From contig OZ022261.1 in assembly GCA_963978905.1 (NCBI GenBank), forward strand, positions 29,075,686 to 29,139,685: a stretch of DNA of 64,000 nt. The letters run 5' to 3'. This document shows, in pieces, positions 11,600 to 23,233 of the stretch. The notes beneath the pieces were generated by a model, which saw only the letters and a list, made by a program, of their open reading frames with translations, was not told the origin of the DNA and searched no databases. A program made the translations under genes and the position numbers. Numbering within the stretch: the stretch's first letter is position 1; every line of letters starts with the position of its first letter. Source of the stretch: Trichostrongylus colubriformis (lineage: Eukaryota; Nematoda; Chromadorea; Rhabditida; Trichostrongylidae).

Positions 11600-14500
11600 A
11601 TGTTACTCCTATTGTGGATTCTACCGGTAGCTGTAGCTCAGAACCCATATGGGCCATCTCAACTCGATCAGTATGCTCGACTCATCAATTCTGGCAATCT
11701 TGGCGGCTTCGGCCTATTTCAAAATGCCATTGCTCAAGGTACAATACGCGGTCTGGGTGACTTAAATCCACCACCGATACTAGCTGGACTACCTCCACTT
11801 CCGCTTACTCATGAAGAAGGTAAGCTCATAAACCTCCATGGAAATCTATGTATCCCGCTTGGAATTGCGGTCGTTTGACCACCCACTTACGGTAATCCTC
11901 GCCCAGTGAGATAATTTTACTGCAGTACTCTGTTAGTCTTTAGTTTTTTGTTCCAAGAAAAGGATCGAAACTCATTATATGTATAACGTTTTTGCATGTA
12001 CAGAATATTTTTGTTTACGAATTGAATTTACCTCTAACCTCTACTTTTCTCGAGAGTCACTGTATCAGCTACACAGAATTATTATATGGTATCACAGATT
12101 ATCCTTAAATATTCAGTAATGCGGCAGCTGACTTCGACGGCAGCGCCTCCTCTAACTCGTGCTACTGCCAAACCGACGACGCCTCCAACAAACCCAGGCG
12201 GTGTCTACGCCATGAACACGCTGGTGGAGCTACCTCCGATGCCGGAGAATCGGTATGTTTCTCATCAATTTATCATGAATTACGGATGTCTGACGTTGAC
12301 GCAGACCGTTTGGTGACCGGTTCGTCGACATGTGTAATGACGTAGAGATGATATCTAGCCGAGGATTATAGCTTATGATCCTTACTCTTCATAGATGGTC
12401 TTTTCCGAAGCTCACTTTTTACTGCCCTCAATTAAACTTGATAAAATGATAGGGCAGTAGACCAGCAAAAGAAAATGTCGCTGAAAAACCTAGAGATTTT
12501 AGGGTTGAGCTGAGTCCGTTACAATCACAAGGATTAGTATGCAAGAGCCTGAGTGAGTTGTAGTGCCATGCCTACAGTTAACATGAGATCGTGTACAGTT
12601 CAAGTTCTACATGTACTCCTATAGCCGAAATAAGGATTTTTACTGTATTGAGAAAAAAGTCTCAAATCCCTTTTCTGGAGTGCGCCTCAATTTCCTAATA
12701 ATGGATGCGTCCATGACCATTTATATAGGATTTGCCTTGCTTAAAGGAATGTCCAACCGTGTCAAAACGCGCGAGCATGCAGCGATCACGCTCCCTAGTG
12801 TGTGGACAATACACAGCGGCAAGGCACTTATCGCGCGTAGCGCAACAATTCGCGTGCCGCGGTGACCAAGTTAGAAAGTCTTAACACACATCCATTACAA
12901 AATTGTAGAGGCGATAAAAATTCATTCCAATGAAGCTGTCAGATTCTTTCAAGACTGTTTCTATGCACGACTATCGTGAATAGAGCGTTAATACTGTTCC
13001 TCTGACATGACATACTCTCTGGATTACCAGGTGTATTTCGAGGAAAATCAGAAGTATCGAAATCATCTCAAGTAAACACATAGTTGCTTCAAGATTAAAG
13101 CGCTTGCCACCGTCCATAATGTATACCACAAGCCTACCACTACACTTGTATTTCGGAGCGTACCAGCAATTAGGGATTTATAAAGATAAAATGTGCAGGA
13201 GGAGGGGACCTAGCCTAGTCATCTTGCTTCTTCCTCCTATTTTATTGATGCAATCAAAACAGCATTTTATGTTGCATATGCAATTAATCTGCTACTCAGT
13301 ATCATGTAATTAGCCGCCGGTTTCCGTCGCGAACACGGCTGCTATGTCCAATTAGTTCAAAAAGCGGATGACATTTCCGCCGTGGAACCCGTTCGGTCCT
13401 AGCTTCCGGCGTGTCGCAGCCTTGTCTGGTAACGGTTACTGTATGAAGTCGTGCTTGCTGCTTGATAGTCATATCCGTTCAGATTGTCAATATGTAATTC
13501 TTTCTCAGCTTATTGGGACGAACCCTTTAGTAATCTTAACAAAGCAAAAAAGTGTTACCCATGTGCTAGGCCTCGGAGATTGTCATGATATTTGTTATGA
13601 CACGAACGTTTCAGCAATTCGCATTCTTCAGAACCTGTAAAGTCGGAACATATTTGTGGATCAGAACGTTGATTGCCATTGTTCAAAGTACCAAAAAAAA
13701 AAATGATGGTGAATAGTTTCAAGCGATATAATGAAACCCGGTGATCATATGAAAAAGTGGAGCTCTAAAATAGCACCTCGAGCTGGGATTCTTACGGTGA
13801 TGTGATATTTGGTGCTTGAAGCTCCTAAGGTTAGGCCATATTGCTAAGGAAAATCCCCGTATTGAAAACTATGCCAAAGATCATTGACCTATGTGGTTGC
13901 CGTCCGTTGTCCCATTGATTGATTTTTGAGTTAATACTACTCCCTACAGAATCCAAAAATCACTGATTGGGGAAAAACGGACGGCAACCAGCATGGGGCA
14001 ATAATCTTTGGCAGGGTTTTCAATATGGGTACTTCCCTTAGCAAAATGACCCAACCTTGGGAGCTTAAAGCACTCATGCAGACATCACATCACCATGAGA
14101 ATCCCAACTCAAGGTGCCATTCTACAGCTTCACGTTTTCATAAGGTCAGCGGGTTTCACTGTATCGCTTGGAACTGATTCATCATCTAACTTCTTTTATG
14201 ATTTGGAAAATTGTAAATCAACGTTCTGTTTCACAAATATGGTTCGGCTTTACAGACTCCGAAGAAGGCTGTTTCCCTGAGCATTAGCCGGATAGCAAAT
14301 AACAATTTCGTAGGCTCAGCACTAGAGTATCATGGGTGTGTCCACTTATGACGGAAAATGACGTGGCCACCTGCGGCGAGCGGCTCGCCTGGTGTGAGTA
14401 CCGTGGCAGGGCATGACAGCCTTCAAGCGAGACAGTGTGGCATGTGTGGAGGAGGCGGAGTGGCATGGATGCAGGAGGCAATGTGACATGGGTGGAAGTG

Positions 14501-17500
14501 CAGAGGTGACGCAGCCACGCTCTTCCGGGGCTCACAAGGGCAATCGATTCGGCAGGTCGTACTGACGGCGCCGCGACTGTGACGCCGCGAAGCGATTACC
14601 CGTTATAAGTGCACACCCGAGTACCATCGGAAAAAGTCGTACGTGGATTATCTTACCAAAGCATTTATCACTGGCTGAAAAGTTTCTGAGAAATATGGGA
14701 AGCTCCTGATAGCAATGGAAGAGCTCAATGCATACGCGGAGTAATTTCTCAGAACCCATCTATGTGACTCAAAACTTCCTAACGTTTTTCAGGATTCATG
14801 GCACATTCGACGACGACGGCGTCTTCCACCCGGACAAACCAGTCAAAACCAAAGACGATGCTCAAATCGCGCGGAATCAGGTTCTCCAAAACCATCCTCA
14901 TTTTCGGACAAATAGCAAACGAAAAAGTATCTAAAAATTTGAGACATCACTGTAGCCGCGTGGCATATTTCAAATGCGCAGTCCGAGTCCGGAAAAGGGA
15001 AAGCTGTAGCTGACTGCCGTTGAAAGGAGAGCATCTGGGGAGAAAAGGGCATTTTCGTCACGTTCTCCGCCTGCAAACCGGCGTGGCCAAGACGCTCTCA
15101 AAGTTTTTCTGTCCGGTGCCAAGAATGAGTGTGTTTTATGTGTGGCAACTCTCTTGACCCCAATTCGAGCCTTGGCACTGAGGTAGTCAGCCAAGTATGA
15201 GTGCGTATAGACACGCCCATTTTTAAAATTTGTTCATCGACTCATTTGGCTTACAGCAATTAGTTCCATATATAGTAGTGTGATTATACTGCTAGATCGA
15301 TAATGCAAACTCCTGATGCGAATCATTTTCCAGATTCAAGGCACGAAAATTCGTGCTCTCTCCCAGGATGAACAAGATACGGTAAATGGACACAGAGAGA
15401 ATGCCGATAAGGAAGAGGAATTTGAGGTATGGAATAGGAACGTTTCTTTTCCTTTGTTTGGATAGAGCGAGCAGAACGTCATGATGCATCTATAAAGGCA
15501 TAAATTCTTTGGATAATCCGCATACAAAAACAGTTTTAACTCGATAGATTCAAGAGACCTAAAGGTGGTGCGATAATCACAAATATTCCCTGCTTTTTTT
15601 TTTGAAGTCAGCACCTTACCGAGGCCGTAGATACGCTTAAAACATTGATCAGGAATTCTGGAGAGTGATCAGTCCCGATCTTCGCTTCCTCTACCAACAA
15701 ATTGTGAAAAGCTCAGTATAATGAATAAGTCCCTTTTGAAACCCAGTGCGGAACATCCTGATGCTAAAACGTAGAAAGGTCAGGACAGCGACTAAGCAAG
15801 CATCCAATAGTGGCATGCTGTGGGTTGATATCTAATAAGCCGCATGTGTGACAGGACAATCTAATTGCTCAGGTCACTCATGGAGATGACAGCGGCCTTA
15901 CGCGCGCAGCTGCTTCTCAACTGGATGGGCAAAACTGGTGACGCCCTCCACATGAGGCTGTGAACCAATTAATGTCGTGTTAGGGTGTGCATGTACGTCA
16001 TGACAGTTGAATGAGGTCATCGCGCGCGACATGTACATCACTGGTCCCGTTGCGAAGTGTCCGGTCCTGAAGGGGCTGTCGCCGTCTCCTCACGTGACAC
16101 TCGGTTGTCCTGCCCCACATACTAGTAGGTGTGTGCAGAATAAATGGCTAAAACGGACCACTTTTTTCAAAACGCCATAACTTCTCTCAAACACGACTTT
16201 ATTTTTAAAGACCATTCGAATCAAAACAATCTTGTCAACGATCTGGTAAAGAAAATATGCAATAATGATAAAATTCTGGATCGCGAAAATAAAGTCAACG
16301 ATGGCATTTTCAACATGCATAGTATCGGCGAATTTTTTCTGACGCAGGTTTACATCGAGAACCCTGGAAAGTGGTAATCCGTTGAAGATAGGTATAGGGA
16401 ATAGGAGAGTGAGGGAGAGTCTCGATGCCTAACTGCATCAGTTTCTGCCGGTGACTTGCGAAGTGTGGGGTTTTGCGTTGTTTTGCGCACCCAGCAAAAA
16501 CTGATGCAGTTTGGCATCGAGACTCTCCCTCACCCCCTCATTCCCCAGACCTTTCCAGACGGATTACCACTATTTCCGGGTTCTCGATGCAAACCTGCGT
16601 CAGAAAAAATTCGCCGATACTATGCGCGGTAAAAATGCCATTCTTGACTTTATTAATTTTAGCAATCCAGAATTTAATCGTGATGACATAACTTCTTTAC
16701 CAGATCGCTGGCAAAATTCTGTAGATTCGAATGGTTCTTATTTCGACATATGAAGTTGTGTCTGAGCGAAGTTATGGTCAGTTATGGTTGGCCATTTATT
16801 CTGCAAACACCTAATAGTAAGCTCTGACCCACCCAAGACGGGAAGTGATGGCGGGACTGCGCTCGGATCAACTAGAGTTCAATATGCCGGTGATTTTGCT
16901 AGGTAGGATTGTCGGCGAGGTGAACTTCGGCGATTCAGGAAAACGAATCGATCGAAGATCACGTCCGACCAACATCTGATGCTGAAGCTCAGCGACTTGC
17001 TCATCACAACGAAAAGAACAGGAAGGCTCGCCAAAATGCAGCGGTATGCATAATTTCATGAAGTCATTAGTTTGTTAGAAACAACACCGTAATTACAGCC
17101 GCCTCAAAGACAAGTTCTCCGTTCTCGACAGATAAGACGCCAACAGCAGCAACATCATCATCATCATCAACAACAACAACATCAGCTACAACAACAACAA
17201 CAACAACAGCAACAACAGCAGCAACAACAACAACAACCACAACAGGGTAAGTCGAGGAGAATTTGTGAGCCACAAATAAGTTGTCCAGATAATTGAGAGG
17301 TGATACCACAGATCCGTCGAGAAACCCAAGGCGTGGTCTGCGACAGACTGCTGCTGTTCAGCAAGAGCGATATCCTCCTTTCATCTTCAGGTGATATGTT
17401 CAAATATTTTTGAACTGCTTCTCAATTATTATGCTCCAATCATTTAGGCCTAAGCCTCCTCCACCAGAGCGTGAGCCCGAGTACAACAATCTGTTAGCAG

Positions 17501-20500
17501 AGATAGAGGAGTACGATGACTTTTTGGTGGGTCCTCCGATAAGGATTGACTTCACCACTAGCCAGCTATTTCCATACGTCAGAATTCTTAACGTGGTGCG
17601 CCAGCGTACAAGGCGATACATGTGAGCTAGGGGCGCTGTATGTAACTAGGTCCTAATGAGATTACGGTGTCCTACAGCTAAAGTAGGGCGTGGGTCAGTA
17701 ATCGCTTCAAGACCCACTATATTCGACGCCTGTAGCTTGTATGCATCGCTTCGCACGCCGCACGCCGCGGAGCGAAAATCTGACATAAGATACCAACTTC
17801 TCAGTTCCGAGCTTTACGATCTTTGTCCTAGTGATTTCGTGGAAAATTTGAGAGTGTTATTGTGAGAGAGTCGCTAAACTTTGATGAAAATACTCTTTTC
17901 AGGAGCAACAACGAGTCTACCTTTCCCATTACCCCAAAGCCACTCTACAAAATCCTTATGCAGATCTGCCACCAGGACAACTTCCCGCTCCTGGCGCTTA
18001 CTCGGTTGGATATTTTTATGTGGCACTTTTCCCTTCATTAACGTCGTTTTACTTAAGCCCCATTTACAGGCACCAGTTAATCAGCAACAGCAGAACCTTC
18101 CTGCTCCTGGCCGAGGTGTAAATCAAGGTTTCCGAAACTTCAGGCAGCCACCGCCGCAGCCACAACCTCAGCAAATACAGCAACCACAGCAGCCGGCCTG
18201 TGCGTTTTACCATGATACTGCAAAACCACATAGCATTTCCTTGATCCTGCTAAAGTGCATTTCTATGGAGTCACAGCTCTTTCTCTGACACTCCGTGTCG
18301 ATGCACAATAGCATGTAATTCTAACCACTTCAAAATGTTGATTATCATCATTTATCCAATTATATTATTTGTTGTTAATGGGGGACCATGGTGTGACAAC
18401 TACACCAACCCAACCACGGATGAGCGTCAGGATGCACACAAATTAGATCAGTCCACGCGAGGATTGGCTAGCACACGGTCATTCCCACTTGCCGTGCACG
18501 GTGACTCAGTTTCAGTGTCCTGACGCACACCCCTCATCACCGTCACTGTGGACATTTTAAGTTAGGAGCATGGTGAATTCCAATCCTTCATTATATATTC
18601 CTTTCAGGGTTGCAACCACAACAATCTCAGCCGCAAAATATTTTCAATACTCCATTCCCATCTCCAAGTGGTACCACCGAGAATCCACTCGTCAAACTTT
18701 TCAGCTTCTTCTCAGTTCCACATCATCATGCGGTTAGTACCTCTACCTTCAAAATCGATTGTAAAAAAAACAGTTGAATAAGCCGAGGAAGTCAATCGCA
18801 AGGAAGATATGACCTTTTCAGCATGCTTTAGCAGCTCCACAAGTGAGCCTAGAGGACGATCCCCCTACTACCACCACAACGGCTGCAGCACCTACACCGG
18901 TACGTGTTGCCAAATAAGTTGAATGAAGGTACTTGTTCGAAATTACTCTATCTTAGCTGCCTCGTCCGAATCCCTACCAACTTGGCATGTTACCGATTCC
19001 AGCAAATGCATTGCCTTTAGTCGACATTCACCAACATCCTGTTCAGCCATTGGTAAGTGAAAGAATAAAATAAATAAGTTGGGCATAAGTGTTTACAAGC
19101 TAACCAACTGGCCCACTTATTTCTGTCCCCTGAACAACAATGGTCAAAACATTTTCAAAGTTCTGTTCGCACGCTCCGCGCCCATAGGTTGATACAGTCA
19201 TAGGCGCAAACCTTATTTCCATATCAAAAGTGCTCTGTCACTACGCAGTTCCCAAGGCGTGCAACATGAGTATCGATTTGACCTAGTCCCGTGAGAGCGC
19301 GACGACCGCGCTTTCCAGCGCGCGGCGAAATCTCTACGGGACCAGCGAGGCACTCGTGCGAAGCAGTTCGCGCAGCACGACGACTCATTCCAACTGCCTG
19401 TCGCAAGTATTCTTCAAGGGGCGTCAGATGCATGTGTACATCTCAATCGCCCTGCAGTACGGATATATTTTCCGAGTTGTCAATTTAATAGATGGGGTGG
19501 GGGTCGATTGGTCGAATTTTCGCGCGGCCGCCCGCGGCGAACGGCGCGGCGACTGCGAGTCGTTTGGAATTCCGCTCAAGACACAATGGACTGGTACCGT
19601 GAGGGACCTTCAAGATTGCACCTATTGTCAGTGCGGGCGGCTATATGCTTTTATTCTTATGCTTTGTGAGAGAACTGAAATATTAAAGGTAATTTAAATA
19701 ATATTGTTCTCTTTAATTCAGCAGTGAGTGATTCATAGAAGCATTAACAGTTGACGGAAGTTATCAAGATAAACAACAATCAACAACAACCTCAAGTACA
19801 CCGGAGGCAGTGAGAGCTATGCCTTGATTTGCTTTGAAGAACGATGGGGAGCTCGCATTGCAGTCTTAGGAGATTCTAATTCGCACAATATTGCTGAAAA
19901 TAGGTGCAGTCTTGGAAGGTCCTCCAGGGTACCAGCCCAGTGCGTCTTGAGCGGAATTCCGGAACTCGTACTGACGGCGCCGCGAAGCGAAAATTCGACT
20001 AATCGACCCCCACCTTAATAAATGCCGCTTATTTATGTTCAAGGCAGAAAAGGCATTTCCTCTATTAGTCTGTCCCTCTATAAATGTGTTCCTTGCCATC
20101 AGAATGGTGGTGAGTCTGAATGCACGTTGCCCGTGCAGTGGCTTGAGGGAATTAGTCTGGAATTCGATTAGCAGACCATACGGGTGAGAGCGGATCTTCT
20201 CATCACTATATCGACCCTATTCTGCCTTTTGTGGACTTTTCGATCATACGCTTATTGAAAACTATGGAAACGAAGTGATCCTATTGCGGGTTGTTTTGAG
20301 GCGGCCGTCTGCGCAGTTCCTTCAGCTCATGACACAGTCGGGTTGTTTGGGGTTCTGTAGTGGCGAAGGGATCTTCGAGTGAATCGATTACCAAGCGTGT
20401 GTAATCGAGGGTGTGTGACAGGACACTCAAAGTGGGTATGGTCAAGCAAAGATCTGGCGCCCCCAACCCCCTCCCCCCCCCCCTCTCCCTTAGCGCGGTC

Positions 20501-20723
20501 TTTTCACAACGGGAGCAGGAAAGTGGTTGTAGCGCGCAGCGGCGCAATTTGGGTCACGCAGCGACACAATTTGAGTGCCCTGTCGCACACTTTGCGGTCT
20601 ACTATGGTCTTACAACTACTGTCCTGTGTTCTTTATTTATTCAATTATTTGACCCTTTTACAGAGCTTCCCACAACTGGGTAGTCCGCTAGTGTTGCAGC
20701 CGTTGTTCAGCCATGGAAAATGA
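11600..20723 (+). CDS. Secreted Gln/Pro-rich protein with polyglutamine tract, 14 exons (about 512 aa)
   Basis: Unrecognised nematode-style gene, assembled from exons 11597-11819, 12117-12252, 14793-14880, 15334-15426, 16939-17043, 17099-17246, 17312-17390, 17448-17526, 17903-18004, 18070-18199, 18608-18732, 18822-18899, 18957-19052 and 20664-20723. Every junction has GT and AG and the phases match throughout, ending at TGA 20721-20723. The first ATG (11600) lies 3 nt after a TTTTCAG acceptor, as expected for spliced-leader trans-splicing. Residues 1-13 (MLLLLWILPVAVA) look like a signal peptide cut before QNPYGPSQ. The middle is charged (DKEEEFEENE), followed by five His and a long Gln run in exon 6, a PKPPPPE stretch, then NPY, PAPG and PQPQ repeats. 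Composition suggests an extracellular or cuticle-associated low-complexity protein, or one like the Q/N-rich 'pqn' class; that is inference. Exon 3's donor (CAG/GTTCTC) and the jump from exon 13 to exon 14 are the least certain joins. Confidence 0.82.
13748..14143. mobile_element. FB6 fold-back element, about 400 bp, in intron 2 of the Gln/Pro-rich gene
   Basis: Arms of about 180 bp run from ATGAAAAAGTGGAGCTCTA (left) to the inverse of CTACAGCTTCACGTTTTCAT (right), with the apex near GGTTGCCGTCCGTTGTCCC and GGGAAAAACGGACGGCAACC. Identity is imperfect, pointing to an older insertion. Only one copy is in the window. Confidence 0.78.
15842..16085. mobile_element. FB3-like MITE in intron 4 of the Gln/Pro-rich gene
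   Basis: Starts CATGTGTGACAGGACAAT and holds GC-rich stems (GCGGCCTTACGCGCGCAGC). The right end near TGTCGCCGTCTCCTC is diverged, so the boundary is approximate. It directly adjoins the mariner-derived fold-back at 16125. Confidence 0.5.
16125..16814. mobile_element. Fold-back element built from two opposed mariner 3' ends
   Basis: The left arm (16125 to about 16450, minus) and right arm (about 16495 to 16814, plus) both encode the C-terminal part of the same mariner transposase reading outward. The right arm gives TDYHYFRVLDANLRQKKF and SLPDRWQNSVDS. The outer ends share TAGGTGT(G/T)TGCAGAATAAA in inverted orientation, and TA follows the right end. A short unpaired centre lies near 16465-16480. 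It lies in intron 4 of the Gln/Pro-rich gene. It most likely arose by an inverted duplication of one mariner end; each arm keeps one terminal repeat, so it could move in trans. Confidence 0.85.
17153..17245 (+). repeat. CAT/CAA/CAG trinucleotide tract in exon 6
   Basis: Imperfect CAN triplets encode five His and then more than twenty Gln (with one Leu and one Pro interruption) inside the Gln/Pro-rich gene. Mixed CAA and CAG codons should lower slippage, but the tract is still a likely length-variable site. Confidence 0.85.
17640..17800. mobile_element. FB2-related partial MITE in intron 8 of the Gln/Pro-rich gene
   Basis: Contains CAGTAATCGCTTCAAGACCC, the GC-rich CGCACGCCGCACGCCG and GAAAATCTGACATAAG, all typical of the right half of FB2. 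The left half is degraded. Similar fragments, not listed separately, occur near 100-190, 5930-6080, 35310-35400 and 53250-53320. Confidence 0.55.
18419..18532. mobile_element. FB3 fold-back MITE in intron 10 of the Gln/Pro-rich gene
   Basis: Ends GATGAGCGTCAGGATGCAC and the inverse of GTGTCCTGACGCACACC. About 114 bp, with interior arms pairing through CACGCGAGG and GTGCACGGT regions. Confidence 0.7.
19493..20014. mobile_element. FB4 fold-back element with expanded centre, in intron 13 of the Gln/Pro-rich gene
   Basis: The left arm begins GGGGTGGGGGTCGATTGG and the right arm ends AATCGACCCCCACC. Both arms carry the FB4 CTCAAGAC(A/G)CAATGG core. The centre is about 270 bp instead of about 30 bp, so later DNA appears to have inserted or the centre was replaced. 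The splice-like segment 19751-19809 lies in this centre. Confidence 0.72.
20410..20591. mobile_element. FB3 fold-back MITE in intron 13 of the Gln/Pro-rich gene
   Basis: Ends GTGTGTGACAGGACACTCAA and the inverse of TTGAGTGCCCTGTCGCACAC. It ends 73 bp before the last exon (20664). A C-rich run (CCCCTCCCCCCC) lies inside. Confidence 0.72.
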
Positions 20724-21126
20724 CCAGTGACCGGCCGTCCATGATGTGTGCTTCTCGTGACATTGACCTCGTATTTATATAATAATTTACCTGTTTGTAT
20801 ATATGTTTAGTTTTCTCTTTACACAAATGTGAATGCTGCACAACGTATTACCGGACTGACTACACGTAACTGGTGGTGAAATGAATGCGAGTGTGTGTGT
20901 ACATTACGTTGATTGATTAGTACGATTATCCATTAGAGTTAGTGACGCGTAGATGTCTGAGTATTTATTGTAGACCCCGTACTATGAGTATTAACTTACT
21001 GGATTACATCTGTGGTGCTCAGATTCATGATGATACTTTTTCAATACACGAACGCAACTGTCATAATGCGCAATGATCTGTCTGTATCCTACCGAACTAG
21101 TAATGGTTTGTCCTTTTTATCACACC

Positions 21127-21132
21127 AATAAA
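21127..21132 (+). terminator. Poly(A) signal AATAAA for the Gln/Pro-rich gene
   Basis: A canonical AATAAA lies about 400 nt after the stop at 20723, on the same strand and with no other gene in between. It is the best visible cleavage signal for the upstream gene; a short match of this kind can also occur by chance. Confidence 0.4.
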
Positions 21133-23231
21133 GATATGTGGTGATTTGTGTTTTTACTTCAGTTGAATGGTCATGAAAGGAACATTCCACGGAGATTCCG
21201 TGATCATAATCTCTCTCCAAGTTGATCTGCTAGATGCAAGCATGAATAGAAACGCGGAAAGAACCAAGAAAATTCTGTGTTAGAAATAGAAAGCTTAGAA
21301 GTTCAGCAGCTCGGTTGAATTCCCGCCGAGCAACCTTTCAACAGTAATCGGCGGGAGGAACGCAACTCTTTCGTGCGATGGTGAATTGCTTCCCACTCTG
21401 CGTCCATGACCACACGACAGCCGTCACTTCGCTCTCAGAGCCCTTGCGGACCAGCCTCGACGAACAACTCTACTTCCTAGGACGTTACTTAAGAAGCTGT
21501 GTCACAGCCGTATTCCTGTTTTTTCACGTGCAAGATTGCATGTGGCCCGTATAGCTACTGCAACATAAATATGTGGGTAGGAAATACTAAAATTAACATT
21601 GAAAAGTGTATTATTTCACTGTACACTGATATGATCCCATCGGATTTTCGGCTGCCAGACTCATACTTTGCAGCGTTTCGGGAAGAATTTTAGGAATTGC
21701 CGGAAGACCATTTTTGAAGTTTCGGCCGTCCATTCCGTGATTTTCGTCGTTTTCGATTTGTTCGGACGAGGTGTCCGGGGTAGCGCTTAGCTTCTACCCA
21801 GACCAATTTGCTCTTTTTCTGAAATTCTTTGGTTTACTTCCGCTTTCTTCTGACCCCATGGGGTCTTATTCAAAGACTTCCAGATGTCCCAGCCTTCTTT
21901 CTCCGCCTGTAGCGGTTTCGACTCCTTCCTCGTACGACAGCTAAAAGGCCTTCCATACTGTCTCACGCAGGCTCGGAACCTCCCTTCGGCTGTAACTAAA
22001 ATTTTTAAGACAACGTCGAAGATGCAAGCTGCGGCTAGGATTCAGGCACCTAAGGAGCAGGAAGCTGCAGTCGTCGAAGATGCCGACAGGGAATGTGCTC
22101 CTCACTTACAAAGGAGACCCTATTTCGGCGCTGGGCTTCCGGTGAGAAAGGCAAAGTTTTACCCATTTGGGCATCGAGCAGATTTGACCCTGATCCAAGG
22201 GCTTCAAGTATAGTCAAGAAAACTTCAACGAGCAGCTCTACGACATGACGCCCACCACTTATGCTCTTGTGGATATCTCGGCTGCCTCTTGCGAACACTT
22301 GTCGGTCCGTCTTTGTTTGTCTCATGATGGTGCTTTGGCTGTTCCTCCATTTTGCGCATTATTCCGTCACTAAGCTCGGCCATTTCCGGAAGGTTGAAGA
22401 AGATGTCTGAACAAACCGGAAGTACGGAAAAGCGAAAGTTTTTTTTTAGTAAAAGTTATATTCATCTTAACCCTCGAGCATCCTTTTCTCCCTTTCGAGT
22501 GCTCGGATATCTGGCATCGACATTTTTTTTGAATTTCCGATGAATACTTTCACTTGTAATACGGCATACTCTTCAGAATCTTCATTGAACTTTACGCTTC
22601 TAAGTCTTCCCAGCAATCTATTAATATTAATATGAACATATCCCGCCTCATTCCCATTGCAATATCTGCAACGCTCAATTCACATGCAGATTTTGACAAC
22701 ATTGGATTGCTTCAAAATTTCTTCAGTTTTACATTGCTTCACAGTATTGGTTGGCTGTGCTATCCTGCTTTTTTACTGCACATGACCACAAGAAGGCTTC
22801 AGGACAACTGCGCGATCACTAATGTATAATATCGTATATGTGATTTGAGTGAGCGTAGGATAGTCCAGTGGGATACCGCGCAGCCAAATGGTTTGCTGGT
22901 CCTGTTGTGAACTGACCGCGCGCTGAGGGGTGTGTGACGTCACATCGAATTTTCGCGCGGTCGCCCGCGGCAACTTGTGCGAGTTGATTCCCGCGCGTGT
23001 GATTGCGGATGAGTGCCATTAGAACAGAAAATTTGCGCGGCCGTGTTTGACGTGTGACGAAATGGTAAGAATTAGAGCGGCGTTCTAGTTGGGTCCTGAA
23101 GCGATTACGCCCAGAAAAAGGCCTAAAGCCTCATTATCATCGCTCAAGGACCCATTCAAAAGGGAGCACATAATCACACCATCGCGGTGCGATTGCGTGC
23201 ACCCACTTTGAACTTTTATGCCTGAGTTAGA
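21133..23231. other. No gene recognised; mixed FB3/FB4 debris at 22865-23100
   Basis: Opposed frames of about 90-110 codons at 21884-22325 have no recognisable motif and no splice support. The segment 22865-23100 combines FB3 and FB4 words with CGCGCGGTCGCCCGCG. Confidence 0.45.
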
Positions 23232-23233
23232 TA

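Noticed and set aside
17067..17403. Minus-strand frames of poly-Val and poly-Cys
   Set aside because: Antisense shadows of the polyglutamine tract.
19751..19809. Gln-rich segment with AG and GT borders as an extra exon of the Gln/Pro-rich gene
   Set aside because: It lies in the expanded centre of an FB4 element, and including it shifts the last exon to a frame that stops early. The direct join 19052 to 20664 keeps the frame. Left as an alternative only.
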